Assembly: GCA_963773665.1 (NCBI GenBank)
Contig: CAVZBZ010000001.1
Coordinates: 186,001-250,000, forward strand
Source of the DNA: DATJLY01 sp963773665
GTDB lineage: Bacteria; Pseudomonadota; Alphaproteobacteria; ATCC43930; CGMCC-115725
Direction: 5' to 3'
DNA length: 64,000 nucleotides
Shown: positions 26,335 through 34,252 of the stretch, one piece after another
How positions within the stretch are numbered: position 1 is the first letter of the stretch
Layout: every line of letters begins with the position of its first letter
The notes under the pieces: model-generated
Seen by the model: the letters and a program-made list of their open reading frames with translations, nothing else
The model's database searches: none
Told to the model about the DNA's origin: nothing
Made by a program: the position numbers and the translations under genes

Positions 26335-27201
26335 TCAGCGCACAGCGAAGCCAGCGGCATAAAGCCGCTTGATGCGATCGATATACTCGATCGTTTCCGC
26401 AAACGGCGGCACACCGCCATAGAAATCGACCGTGCGCTCGCCAGCGTTGTAGGCGGCGAGGGTCAGGGTCAGGTTCCCGGCGAAGCGGTGCAGCAGCCAT
26501 CCCAGATATGCCGTGCCACCGCGGATGTTCTGCTCGGAATCGAACGGATCTCGAACGCCGTATCGGGCGGCCGTCGCGGGCATGAGCTGCATCAGACCCA
26601 TCGCCTTGCGCGGCGACACTGCTTGGGCGTCGAAATCCAACTCTGCGGCGATGACCGCCACGACGAGCCTTGGATCGAGGCCCGCGATCGAGGCGAAGCG
26701 CTGGACGAGGCCGAGGACTTCCGACGACGCATGAGCCTGCCGCGTTATGGGAGGTGGCGGCGGCGGTTCGCATCCGAGCTGGGCGGATGGCGCCGTATGA
26801 CTCAACAGGCGAAGCAGGTTGGCTGCTTGAGGTACGCCCGCATCCGCTGCCTTCCGCAACCAGCCGACGGCGATCCCGTCATCCTGCGATACTGCGCGAC
26901 CGTTCAGATAAATCCAGCCAAGATTGAAGAAGGCCCTCGGGTCGCCGCGATTGGCGGCATCGCAATAAAGCTGCAGGGCGCGCGAGTAATCCTGCTCGAC
27001 GCCTTCGCCATGTTCGTATTGCACGGCGAGCTCGAAACTCGGGGAACCGGACGCCGTGCCGGCAGGACGCTCGGTCCCGGCCAGCGTCTGGTGCGCAAGC
27101 GCCATGAGACACAGAGACAGAGCCCAGACTTGAAGGGTCCGCGTCACCGACGCACTTTCACGGCTGGAGCATGGTTCCTTGCCGGATGGTCCATTGAACA
27201 C
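26335..27201 (-). CDS. Lytic transglycosylase (SLT domain) with Sel1-like repeats
   Basis: 288 aa. An N-terminal hydrophobic segment (residues 23-41) acts as signal or anchor. Sel1-type repeats follow (about 55-130: GDPRAFFNLGWIYLNGRAV and GWLRKAADAGVPQAANLL), then a Pro run and an SLT domain from about 160. The catalytic Glu lies in VVAVIAAELDFDAQAVSP, where the usual ES is EL. GLMQLMPATAARYGV and AYNAGERTV are canonical. It cleaves peptidoglycan in the periplasm. It sits between the chemoreceptor and a decayed copy of that receptor's 3' end, as if inserted or rearranged there. Confidence 0.85.
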   Translation of the reverse strand: MFNGPSGKEPCSSRESASVTRTLQVWALSLCLMALAHQTLAGTERPAGTASGSPSFELAVQYEHGEGVEQDYSRALQLYCDAANRGDPRAFFNLGWIYLNGRAVSQDDGIAVGWLRKAADAGVPQAANLLRLLSHTAPSAQLGCEPPPPPPITRQAHASSEVLGLVQRFASIAGLDPRLVVAVIAAELDFDAQAVSPRKAMGLMQLMPATAARYGVRDPFDSEQNIRGGTAYLGWLLHRFAGNLTLTLAAYNAGERTVDFYGGVPPFAETIEYIDRIKRLYAAGFAVR

Positions 27202-27339
27202 CTCGATCCAACCAATGAGACGGCTGACGAGGCATTATCATGCATAAATCGAGCCACAATCCCCATTATGGAGTTTCAATTGTTTAACCGTCGGCTTCCC
27301 CGCGAAACTGTAAAGATTTTCGACGTTCGGCAAAAAATG

Positions 27340-27429
27340 TCCTTCATGCCCGGCGCCGCCGGCACCCTCGACGGCGAGGCGGCGAGGCTGCGCGCCGAAG
27401 TGGTGAGCTGGCGGACGGCGTCCGTCTAA
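27340..27429 (+). pseudogene. Decayed duplicate of the chemoreceptor C-terminus
   Basis: The frame reads SFMPGAAGTLDGEAARLR and continues AEVVSWRTASV to a stop at 27427-27429. It matches the last residues of the chemoreceptor (FMLGAAGALDGEATKLR, then AEVNGF) and the DNA is about 90 percent identical over 60 bp. There is no receptor gene in front of it. It is a remnant left by duplication or by recombination with another receptor gene, and it overlaps the 3' end of the phosphoesterase gene by 4 nt. Confidence 0.65.
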
Positions 27430-29006
27430 TCGTGCGATGACGTCACTACCTTGCCGGTGCCGTCGTCGAGAATGACCGGCGTCAGTATGCGGCTTCTAAA
27501 GTCGAACATGCCTTCGATCGAGCCGGCGAGACGGTCGAACGAGCCCGCGCCCGGCGGCGGATTGCCGTTCGGCGTGCCATCCGGATTGTCGAGCGAATCG
27601 ATCCGTCCGAGCTGCCAGTTGTCTTCGATGAAGCGCAGGATTGAGGTCGTGTCGAGCGTGGTGTGATCGACATAATTGCGCTTCGCATAAGGTGAAATGG
27701 CGAGCAGCGGCAGGCGCTGCCCATAGCCGCAACGGTCGTTGTAGGCGGTCGCAGGCAATGTGACCGAGCCGCACACGCTGTCGACGAGCGAGTCGGCGGA
27801 CTGATTGAGGATCGGCGACATGACGTGATCGTACCAGCCGTCGCTGTCGTCATAGGCGATGATGATCGCCATGTGCGTCCACTCGCGCGAGGTTTGCAGC
27901 CGATTGATCGTATCGACCAGGAATTTCTGCTCGGAGAGCGCGTCCGAGGTCATCGGATGCCCGGTCTCGTTCGCCGGCGCCTTGACGAAGCTCACCGCGG
28001 GCAGGTTGTTGGCGGCGAGCGCGGCCCAGAACGCATTGAGGTCGTATTGATGGTTCGCCTGGTCGCCCGCTTGACCGATCATTTTGGTCGAGGTCGGCGG
28101 CAGGTGATGGGGATTGGCGGTTAACCGGTAATACTGGAACGGATCGTAATGCTCGTCATAAGCCGAGGTGCAGACTGCGGGCTGTGTCGCGGTCGCGGGG
28201 GACTGCGCCGTGAAGTCGCCATAGAACCAGCCCCAGGTGATGCTCTTGTCGTTGAGCAGGTCGCCGACATTGTGCCCGGTCATGATGACCGAGGCGACGG
28301 GGCCCGATTTCGTCGGCGCGGAGCGGCAATCCTCGAGGCCGGAATCGAGATTGGCGATCACCGAGCCGTTACGAATGACATAGGTCGAGGCGCCGGTCTT
28401 CAGCACGTTGCCGGGCTCGTTGGTCTGATGCGTCTGGCCCGAGATGAGATTCAAGTGCCCCATCACGGTAGTGCCGAACTCGGTATCGTAGAAATTGTCG
28501 CTCATGGCGAAGTGCTGCGCGTAGTTCCACAGCGCCGTCACCGTGTTGCCGTCGTAATAGCCCATGCCGATGCCGGCGGGACACGCAACCTCGTCACCGC
28601 TCGCCGAGGTGGCGCCGGAGCTTGTGTCCTGGGGAAACTTGTCCATCAGCCCGTGATCGAACGCCGCCTGTTCCGCCGCATAGGCGTTGTTGTTGTCGCA
28701 ATCGAGCGCCGCGGCGTTGCGATCGAGGCGGAAGGGCGCCACTGAATTGGGATTATCGTTCAGCAACGCGTCGATGAGCCCGTTCACCGAGGGCGTGCCG
28801 GGCGCGGCCACGAATTTGGGCTCGCCGGCCGGGTTGGTGGCGTTCGGATAGGTTCCGAAATAATGATCGAAGGAATTGTTCTCTTGGAATATTACGACGA
28901 CGTGCGTGATCGGCGTCGCGGTTTCGACCGTATCGGCCGATACGGTCCCGCCGCTCGCCGCGAGCACGACAAAGCCAAACGCCAACGTGCGCGCCAACCC
29001 GCTCAT
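27426..29006 (-). CDS. Secreted phosphoesterase (acid phosphatase / phospholipase C family)
   Basis: 526 aa. The signal peptide is residues 1-24. The family motif ENNSFDHYFG is at 42-51. Metal-binding segments follow (SDNFYDTEFGTTVMGHLNLISGQTHQT; AIIIAYDDSDGWYDHVMSP; GYGQRLPLLAISPYAKRNYVDHTTLD). This is the PF04185 group that includes AcpA-type acid phosphatases and non-toxic phospholipases C. It probably releases phosphate from organic esters outside the cytoplasm. It is a single gene; the 278-nt upstream region to 29284 shows no gene. Confidence 0.88.
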   Translation of the reverse strand: MSGLARTLAFGFVVLAASGGTVSADTVETATPITHVVVIFQENNSFDHYFGTYPNATNPAGEPKFVAAPGTPSVNGLIDALLNDNPNSVAPFRLDRNAAALDCDNNNAYAAEQAAFDHGLMDKFPQDTSSGATSASGDEVACPAGIGMGYYDGNTVTALWNYAQHFAMSDNFYDTEFGTTVMGHLNLISGQTHQTNEPGNVLKTGASTYVIRNGSVIANLDSGLEDCRSAPTKSGPVASVIMTGHNVGDLLNDKSITWGWFYGDFTAQSPATATQPAVCTSAYDEHYDPFQYYRLTANPHHLPPTSTKMIGQAGDQANHQYDLNAFWAALAANNLPAVSFVKAPANETGHPMTSDALSEQKFLVDTINRLQTSREWTHMAIIIAYDDSDGWYDHVMSPILNQSADSLVDSVCGSVTLPATAYNDRCGYGQRLPLLAISPYAKRNYVDHTTLDTTSILRFIEDNWQLGRIDSLDNPDGTPNGNPPPGAGSFDRLAGSIEGMFDFRSRILTPVILDDGTGKVVTSSHD

Positions 29007-29284
29007 GGTTCGCCCCCCTTTATCGCAACCAACGGTTTCGATGGTAAGGAGGGTCGATTGCGGATTTTCTACGGAAGCGTGTCAGAAGCGTTTCCGCCCC
29101 CAGGTATCGCGACCCTTGCAAGACGCCGCAAAAACCTTGGTGGACCAACCAGGGTCAAACTCGGCACTGGGAAATTAGCATTTCCCGGCCGCAAAGATCG
29201 GCCTGCGCCGGCCACGGGCCCGGATGGTGAGGACTGTCCAACTGTCGTCGCCAGACCGAAGATTGCCAAGAGGGGTTGGCTCGG

Positions 29285-29839
29285 TCAGTCCGGTTTTACA
29301 AGTGGCTCGCCGAACTTCACCTTCAAGCCATCGAGGATTTCTCTCTCGTTAGACTGGGCCATGCGCCTAAAGCCCAAGAGCATGAACGTGCCGAAGATCG
29401 GCAACGCTATTCCGAAAAGAAGTCCCGAAAGCCTATCTACGTTGCCATCGTGCAAATATGCGACGGCAGAGCCGACCGCTAATGCACCACTAATCAAATA
29501 AGCGCCGGTTAGCCAGAACAGGGCGAATCCAAACACGAAAAGATTCAGCCTAAAATTTCCACGCACTATCGTCTTGGAACCGTCACGGCAAATCTTGCCA
29601 ATGAATACGTGAACAAAGCTATTGCTGGACATTGGGAGGCGCCCAATTCCCCAGCGAGTCACCTTGAATTTGTTCCCGGAGACGGAAACCGAAATTCCAG
29701 GATAGAAAATATGGTCTAATAGGTTGCCCTCGTGCAGCTCCTCAATTTTACCCGTGGGATCCGCTTGGGGAGATACCAACTCCCACACGTATGGTCCGTT
29801 GTAAAAAATGCCGGTTATCGTCTTGAGCCCAAATTTCAC
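29285..29839 (-). CDS. Hypothetical membrane protein
   Basis: 184 aa, not recognised. It has a soluble N-terminal part (about 95 residues, beta-rich, ISVSVSGNKFKVTRWGIGR), then two hydrophobic segments (LFVFGFALFWLTGAYLISGA; LLFGIALPIFGTFMLLG) and a short charged tail. Base and codon use is clearly more AT-rich than the flanking genes. With the next small membrane gene it forms a two-gene minus-strand unit just outside the left edge of the tRNA-Lys element, possibly an older insertion. Confidence 0.6.
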   Translation of the reverse strand: MKFGLKTITGIFYNGPYVWELVSPQADPTGKIEELHEGNLLDHIFYPGISVSVSGNKFKVTRWGIGRLPMSSNSFVHVFIGKICRDGSKTIVRGNFRLNLFVFGFALFWLTGAYLISGALAVGSAVAYLHDGNVDRLSGLLFGIALPIFGTFMLLGFRRMAQSNEREILDGLKVKFGEPLVKPD

Positions 29840-29860
29840 GGGATATCTATTCCTAGTGCG

Positions 29861-30136
29861 TTACCTGGCCGCCAATCTGAAGAGAAAAAAGCCACACAAG
29901 GCGAAGGCTAACAGTCCGGCTATCGCAAAAGCCTTTTGAGCGATCATCAGCCCTCGCTCGCCTTTCGTCAGCGTCGCACGATCTTCCGGCCCAATGTAGG
30001 CGTATCTAAATTTTCTTCCCGCGCGGCGCGCCACCTTGTACGGCAACACGATTGTTCGGATGAACCATCCCACGATAAAGAACACCAGAAATGAATTTAG
30101 ATAGATCGGGATCGTTGGAGAGAGCGGTTCGACCAT
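29861..30136 (-). CDS. Small hypothetical membrane protein
   Basis: 91 aa from the ATG at 30136. Hydrophobic segments lie near residues 11-30 (IYLNSFLVFFIVGWFIRTIV) and at the C-terminus (AIAGLLAFALCGFFLFRLAA), with a basic middle (KVARRAGRKFRYAYIG). Not recognised. It lies 21 nt upstream of the other AT-rich membrane gene and shares its composition, so the two were probably acquired together. Confidence 0.55.
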   Translation of the reverse strand: MVEPLSPTIPIYLNSFLVFFIVGWFIRTIVLPYKVARRAGRKFRYAYIGPEDRATLTKGERGLMIAQKAFAIAGLLAFALCGFFLFRLAAR

Positions 30137-30265
30137 GAACAAAGCTTACACTAGAGTGCCGGTTGCGGGCCGACCTTTCCATGTCCACGCCGACAGCGCC
30201 ACGTAGTGCCCAGTTTTGTCTGAACGTCGATCAGCTAAGTGACTGAATTGAAAAACGATTGGCGT

Positions 30266-30311
30266 TGGTGGGTGCAGTGGGACTCGAACCTACGGCCCGC
30301 TGATTAAGAGT
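30266..30311 (-). repeat. Left attachment site: displaced 3' half of tRNA-Lys(CTT)
   Basis: This 46-bp segment matches 36128-36173, the 3' part of the tRNA-Lys gene from the anticodon loop to CCA, with five differences. Its acceptor strand TGCACCC is the perfect complement of the intact gene's GGGTGCA, whereas the gene's current 3' strand is TGCGCCC (one G:U pair). This fits the usual outcome of integration: the element supplied a new 3' end and pushed the original one here. One T-stem mismatch shows the copy is now decaying. Confidence 0.85.
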
Positions 30312-30450
30312 AAGATTAGTGCCGCCGTCACCCGATGACTCAAGCCGATAGGCGATGACGCGGACCCCGCATTTTACCTTGTAAATTCGATATTATCATG
30401 CGACCTTCTGACTTGTGACGCCACGAGACGACAAGGCATGTCGTCTCACG

Positions 30451-30486
30451 GGGTCCGTATGGGGTCCGCGGACCCGCAGCGGACCC
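30451..30486. promoter_or_regulatory. GGGTCCG repeat palindrome upstream of the integrase
   Basis: Two direct GGGTCCG repeats at 30451-30457 and 30462-30468 (11-bp period) are followed by two inverted CGGACCC copies at 30469-30475 and 30480-30486, also with an 11-bp period, making a near-perfect 36-bp palindrome. The same direct pair recurs at the other end of the element (36044-36061). They are good candidates for integrase arm-type or excisionase sites. Their place 21 nt before the integrase start suggests autoregulation. Confidence 0.6.
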
Positions 30487-30507
30487 TCTGTTTCGAGGGA
30501 GGCCAGC

Positions 30508-31815
30508 ATGAACTTGACCGAGCGGAGAATCGAGCGGCTGACGGTCGAAGGCGAACAGCGCGACCGGCTCGTATTCGACGATGAGCAGCGCGGCCTTGCC
30601 GTGCGTGTAACGAAGAACGGCGGGCGGACGTATCTCTGCCAGTACACGCTGCACGGCCAGAAATGGCGCGTGCCGCTCGGCGCGTGCTCCGCGCTGTCAT
30701 TGGCAAGGGCACGCAAAGCAGCCGAGGCAATCATGGGCCGTGTGGCGGACGGCAAGAACCCGGCGGTGGAACGCAAGGAAGCGACAGCAGCCGAGCGCGC
30801 CAAGCGCGCGCGGGACCGTCTCACGCTGCGCGTGCTCATCGACGACTGGAAGCGGCTTCACCTTGCGGGCCGACGCCCGCGCTATTCCACGGAAGCCGTG
30901 CGGGCGCTGCATCACGCCTTTGCCCATCACCTTGACGCTCCCGCAGAGGACCTTGATCGCGCGAGCGTGGTTCGCGCCCTTGATGGCCTGACGCGCAGCC
31001 GCAAGGTCCCTGATGCGGGCGACAGCGCAACCAGGGGATCGGCCATCGCCGCGCGTACCGCCGCCTATGGCCGCGCCGCTTTCGCGTGGGCGGTGAAGCG
31101 CGGCGCGGTGCAGGCCAATCCGTTCGCGGCCTTGCCGTTCGCAAAGAGCGTCGCAAAGCGCGAGCGCGTGCTGAGCGATGCTGAGCTTGCGGACGCGTGG
31201 CGAGCCGCTGAGGACGAAGTATTCGCATCCTCGCCCTATGGCAGCATCGTGAAGTTGCTCATTTTGACCGGCCAGAGGCGCGAAGAGATCGCAGGCATGA
31301 CATGGGCCGAGCTTTCTGAGGACCTGAATACCTGGACCCTTCCGCCCGGTCGCGCAAAGAACAACTCGCCGCATATCGTTCCGCTGAGTGAATCGGCTCG
31401 TAAGATCATCCGTGCCTTGCTTCCCGAGGACGAGGACGAAGCCAAGCGCGCGATGGAGCAACTGCGCTCGGATAGCGCGCTTGTCCTGCCCGGCGCTCGC
31501 GCGACACCCTTTAGCGGCTGGTCGAAATCGAAACACGCGCTCGATACCGCCATCGTGAAGGCACGTACCGAGGCAGCGGCCAATCTCGGCACTATGCCCG
31601 CGCCGCTCGTCCCATGGACATTGCACGATCTTCGCCGCACGCTCGCGACCGGCTTGCAGCGGCTCGGCGTTCGGCTCGAAGTCACCGAGGCCGTGCTGAA
31701 CCACGTCAGCGGCACCCGCGCAGGCATCGTCGGGGTCTATCAACGGCACGATTGGGCGCAGGAGAAGCGCGCGGCGCTCGAATTCGTGGGCGGCAGATGT
31801 GCTTGCCGCCCTTAA
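30508..31815 (+). CDS. int: Tyrosine-type integrase of the tRNA-Lys element
   Basis: 435 aa as read. An N-terminal DUF4102-like arm-binding domain (RLVFDDEQRGLAVRVTKNGG; VPLGACSALSLARARKAA) is followed by a core-binding domain and the catalytic domain. The catalytic residues are Arg in LTGQRREEIAGMTW, HDLRR, the late His in NHVSG and Tyr in GVYQRHDW. The ATG at 30508 follows GAGGGAGG. After ALE the frame runs off into 8 unrelated residues; a neighbouring frame encodes WAADVLAALKGRPKTG and more up to a stop at 31864. Removing one T of GAATTCG restores it. The active site precedes the shift, so the protein may still work. Confidence 0.88.
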   Translation: MNLTERRIERLTVEGEQRDRLVFDDEQRGLAVRVTKNGGRTYLCQYTLHGQKWRVPLGACSALSLARARKAAEAIMGRVADGKNPAVERKEATAAERAKRARDRLTLRVLIDDWKRLHLAGRRPRYSTEAVRALHHAFAHHLDAPAEDLDRASVVRALDGLTRSRKVPDAGDSATRGSAIAARTAAYGRAAFAWAVKRGAVQANPFAALPFAKSVAKRERVLSDAELADAWRAAEDEVFASSPYGSIVKLLILTGQRREEIAGMTWAELSEDLNTWTLPPGRAKNNSPHIVPLSESARKIIRALLPEDEDEAKRAMEQLRSDSALVLPGARATPFSGWSKSKHALDTAIVKARTEAAANLGTMPAPLVPWTLHDLRRTLATGLQRLGVRLEVTEAVLNHVSGTRAGIVGVYQRHDWAQEKRAALEFVGGRCACRP

Positions 31816-31929
31816 GGGCCGCCCAAAGACCGGCAACGTCGTGACGCTCGCCAAGACGGGCTGAGCGAGCCGGTCCAGGGCGCGTCGCCGTCCCGAATCG
31901 CCGAAGAATTACGCGGGATCATGGTCAGT

Positions 31930-31949
31930 AAAGGGCGTTTGCGCCTTTT
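31930..31949 (+). terminator. Candidate terminator after the integrase
   Basis: AAAGGGCG and CGCCTTT form a short GC-rich hairpin with a TTTG loop, and the 3' arm runs into TTTTG. It lies about 65 nt after the repaired integrase stop and before the AT-rich promoter region of the next gene. No gene is seen between 31865 and 32067. Confidence 0.4.
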
Positions 31950-32044
31950 GTATCGGCGGATGTAATACAGTAATAGCCGAACAATCCCCATATTCCCCAG
32001 GACTAACATCAGTATTTCGTTCAGATTTTTCTAATCAATGACGC

Positions 32045-32067
32045 GGCGTGACGTTATAAGTCACGCC
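32045..32067. promoter_or_regulatory. Perfect inverted repeat abutting the HTH gene start
   Basis: GGCGTGAC at 32045-32052 and GTCACGCC at 32060-32067 are exact inverted repeats around a 7-nt AT-rich centre, ending directly at the ATG at 32068. It may be an operator for the encoded DNA-binding protein, or an RNA hairpin that hides the ribosome site. Confidence 0.5.
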
Positions 32068-32328
32068 ATGGCGTCGAATCCCAATCAGCTCATCACCGAG
32101 GCCGAACTGGCCGCGCTGTTGCGGCGCTCGCGGCGGCAATTGCAGCGGGACCGCGCCGAGCGCCGAGGCTGCCCGTTTGTCGCCATCGGCGGGCAAATCC
32201 GTTATCGGCTCGTGGACGTGGAGCGGTTCATCGCGCAGCACGTCATTGGCGGCGCGACCGCGAGCGATCCCGCGTCGCCTGCGCGTCGCAGCAGGACATC
32301 CGCCAATGCTGAGGTCATCGTGCCGTGA
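32068..32328 (+). CDS. Small helix-turn-helix protein (AlpA/excisionase-like)
   Basis: 86 aa from the ATG at 32068 (an in-frame ATG at 32038 would add 10 residues). The core LITEAELAALLRRSRRQLQRDR followed by GQIRYRLVDVERFIAQH is the winged-HTH layout of MerR/AlpA-type excisionase regulators: a helix that reads a binding site, then an RYRxxDVExF wing. It is probably the recombination directionality factor or regulator of the element. It overlaps the next gene by 4 nt (GTGA). Confidence 0.65.
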   Translation: MASNPNQLITEAELAALLRRSRRQLQRDRAERRGCPFVAIGGQIRYRLVDVERFIAQHVIGGATASDPASPARRSRTSANAEVIVP

Positions 32329-32837
32329 GCAATTTCGGGAAGCCCGACCCGACCGGGCGGTCCAGCGGGAAACTCCACGCGCAAGAGGGAAAACTGGTAG
32401 GACCACCCAAGGGTGAACCATGGGCATGGCTTCCGCGTGACCTCGTGGCCTCGCCCGCGTGGTGCGGCATGTCGATTCACTGTCGCCGGTTCGTCGATTT
32501 CTTGATGGTCGAGCATTGCAACCACGCGGGCCGCGAGAACGGCAAATTGCAGGCGACCTATGACCAGCTCGTTCGCCAGGGCATTCCGCGCAAGCGCATC
32601 GCGGGGGCGATCCGCGAGGCCGTCGCGCGTGGCCTCGTCGTTGTGACCCGACATGGGGGCCTCTATGGCGCGGTCTCGTGCCGTACGCCGTCGCTCTACC
32701 GTCTGACCTGGATCGGCTGCATCAAGACGCAGAGCACGGCGACGAATGAATGGAAGAGCATCACCGAGAAAAAGATTCCTCCGGTTCCCTGCGCGGGAAC
32801 TGCGGCGATGCGGAAGAAATCGAGAAAGGTCGCATAA
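32325..32837 (+). CDS. Hypothetical winged-helix-like protein of integrated elements
   Basis: 170 aa from a GTG overlapping the previous stop. The core PWAWLPRDLVASPAWCGMSI, then CRRFVDFLMVEHCNHAGRE and an arginine-rich helix RQGIPRKRIAGAIREAVARG, followed by GLYGAVSC, suggest a winged helix. Proteins of this pattern recur in small rhizobial prophages and islands, where they may act in replication or DNA binding; I cannot assign a role. It overlaps the next start by 1 nt. Confidence 0.65.
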   Translation: MSNFGKPDPTGRSSGKLHAQEGKLVGPPKGEPWAWLPRDLVASPAWCGMSIHCRRFVDFLMVEHCNHAGRENGKLQATYDQLVRQGIPRKRIAGAIREAVARGLVVVTRHGGLYGAVSCRTPSLYRLTWIGCIKTQSTATNEWKSITEKKIPPVPCAGTAAMRKKSRKVA

Positions 32838-33049
32838 TGGCCGATGGCTCCGGTTCACCACGGGGAAACTGCTTTTATATTTCGGGTTCTATGCGCTCCA
32901 AGGCAGAGCGGGTGCAGCCCGGCGCAGCGTCCGACTTTCTTGCGATGCGGCGGGCTGAAGCAGCGATCCGCGTCATCGTCCGTGCGGCGGCTGATAAAAA
33001 AATCGTCGCATTCCCGATCCGCCGCGCAATCCAGCGAAGCCGTAATTGA
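32837..33049 (+). CDS. 70-aa hypothetical protein
   Basis: It starts at an ATG overlapping the previous stop (TAATG) and ends overlapping the next start (TGATG), so both junctions support it as a real gene. The sequence is basic, with a helix RSKAERVQPGAASDFLAMRR and AEAAIRVIVRAAADKKIVAF. Not recognised. It lies between the winged-helix-like gene and the RuvC-like nuclease, which suggests a nucleic-acid-related helper. Confidence 0.55.
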   Translation: MADGSGSPRGNCFYISGSMRSKAERVQPGAASDFLAMRRAEAAIRVIVRAAADKKIVAFPIRRAIQRSRN

Positions 33050-33597
33050 TGCCAGAAGTTCGCCTTCTTGGAATCGATCCTGGAATCGACGGCGCGCTCG
33101 CCTTGCTCACGTCGCTCGGCAAATTGACCGTCGAGGACATGCCGACGATTGAGGTCGAGCGCGGCGGCAAGGCCAAGCGGCAGACCGACTTGGCATCGCT
33201 GGCGGACATGATCCGCGCTATGTCGCCAAGCCATGCCCTAATCGAGCGCGTCGGCGCGATGCCGGGCCAGGGCGTCTCGTCCATGTTCGCCTTTGGCCGT
33301 TCCGTTGGTCAGATCGAGGGGATTGTGGCCACGCTGGCGGTTCCCGTCTCATACGTCGCGCCGCAATCATGGCGTCGCGCACTTGCGGTCCCTCTTGGCA
33401 AGGATGGCTCGCGGCTTCGAGCCTCGCAGCTTATGCCTGCTTACTCCGAACGTTGGCGTCGTGCCCGCGATGACGGGCGGGCCGAGGCGGCGCTGATCGC
33501 GCTCTACGGTCTACTACACGCGCCGGGAATAGGCGTGCCGTCCGCAGAACTGGCTCCCGCAGCGCACATCGATCCGTCAATTTCAATCTCTACATGA
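33049..33597 (+). CDS. RuvC-like Holliday-junction resolvase family nuclease
   Basis: 182 aa. The RNase H-fold catalytic pattern is visible. Motif I is LLGIDPGIDGALALL (first Asp). The second acidic position is in ALIERVGAMPGQGVSSMFAFG. The C-terminal pattern is DDGRAEAALIALYG. The segment VSYVAPQSWRRAL matches the phage RuvC-like group found beside primase or ssDNA-annealing genes. It would cut branched DNA formed during replication or recombination of the element. It overlaps the genes on both sides (1 and 4 nt). Confidence 0.75.
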   Translation: MPEVRLLGIDPGIDGALALLTSLGKLTVEDMPTIEVERGGKAKRQTDLASLADMIRAMSPSHALIERVGAMPGQGVSSMFAFGRSVGQIEGIVATLAVPVSYVAPQSWRRALAVPLGKDGSRLRASQLMPAYSERWRRARDDGRAEAALIALYGLLHAPGIGVPSAELAPAAHIDPSISIST

Positions 33598-33845
33598 CGA
33601 TATTGACGTGCGCCACGGACGAGCGAGCTTGCTTCTGGTGCGGCACCGCCTTTGCCCCTCGCACATCGGGCGGAAGCCCGCAAAGGTTCTGCCGCCCGTC
33701 ATGCCGTCGCGCCTTCGGAGACGCGGCGCGGCGCTGGGCGACGGTGGCGGTGGAGCGCGGCCTAATCACGGTCGCGACCCTGAAGGCCGCTCCAACGAGC
33801 GCGCGCGCTGTCTGCGATACCGTTCAGGGTAACGAGGCAGGCTGA
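33594..33845 (+). CDS. Small zinc-knuckle protein
   Basis: 83 aa. Two Cys pairs, CFWCGTAFAPRT and RFCRPSCRRAFGDAARRW, make a four-Cys zinc site (CxxC ... CxxxC) followed by a basic helix. Similar tiny proteins are frequent next to RuvC-like genes in small prophages and islands. The ATG overlaps the nuclease stop by 4 nt. It ends the overlapping run that begins at 32068. Confidence 0.65.
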   Translation: MTILTCATDERACFWCGTAFAPRTSGGSPQRFCRPSCRRAFGDAARRWATVAVERGLITVATLKAAPTSARAVCDTVQGNEAG

Positions 33846-33959
33846 GCCGAGACGGAATATTCGGCGAGCGCTAACAGCACCGCCATGCTGACGAGCCGGG
33901 TGCAGGCCGAAATCGCCACTGGCGGAACGAAACAAGCCCCGTTGTGCTATCATGCGTAA

Positions 33960-34181
33960 ATGAACCTTGGCGTATCCATTGTGATTGCGGCGGCGCTCAT
34001 TGCGGGCGCGTTTGCAATATCTCATAGATATACGCTCGCGCCAGTTTCTTGCACGACAAGCGAGATTCAGTGTTCTCACGCTTGGCGTCTTGATCAATGG
34101 ACTGGGAAAATGCTCATGTGTGAATATATCAACACTCCTAATGCTGGGGTGACTATTCCCTGCGTCTCAGGGACAGAGTGA
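33960..34181 (+). CDS. Small exported or membrane-anchored protein
   Basis: 73 aa. An N-terminal hydrophobic segment (LGVSIVIAAALIAGAFAISH) is followed by a short domain with four Cys (VSCTTSEIQCSHAW, MLMCEYI, IPCVSG), which could form disulfides outside the cytoplasm. Not recognised. It is AT-richer than the host genes. It lies between the overlapping recombination genes and the zinc-ribbon pair on the other strand. Confidence 0.5.
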   Translation: MNLGVSIVIAAALIAGAFAISHRYTLAPVSCTTSEIQCSHAWRLDQWTGKMLMCEYINTPNAGVTIPCVSGTE

Positions 34182-34252
34182 CATTATGCCCCCCTTTAGG
34201 AAAATCGTTCTGCTTCCTGACACACCAGAGATCATCGAGGCGTTTAAAACGC

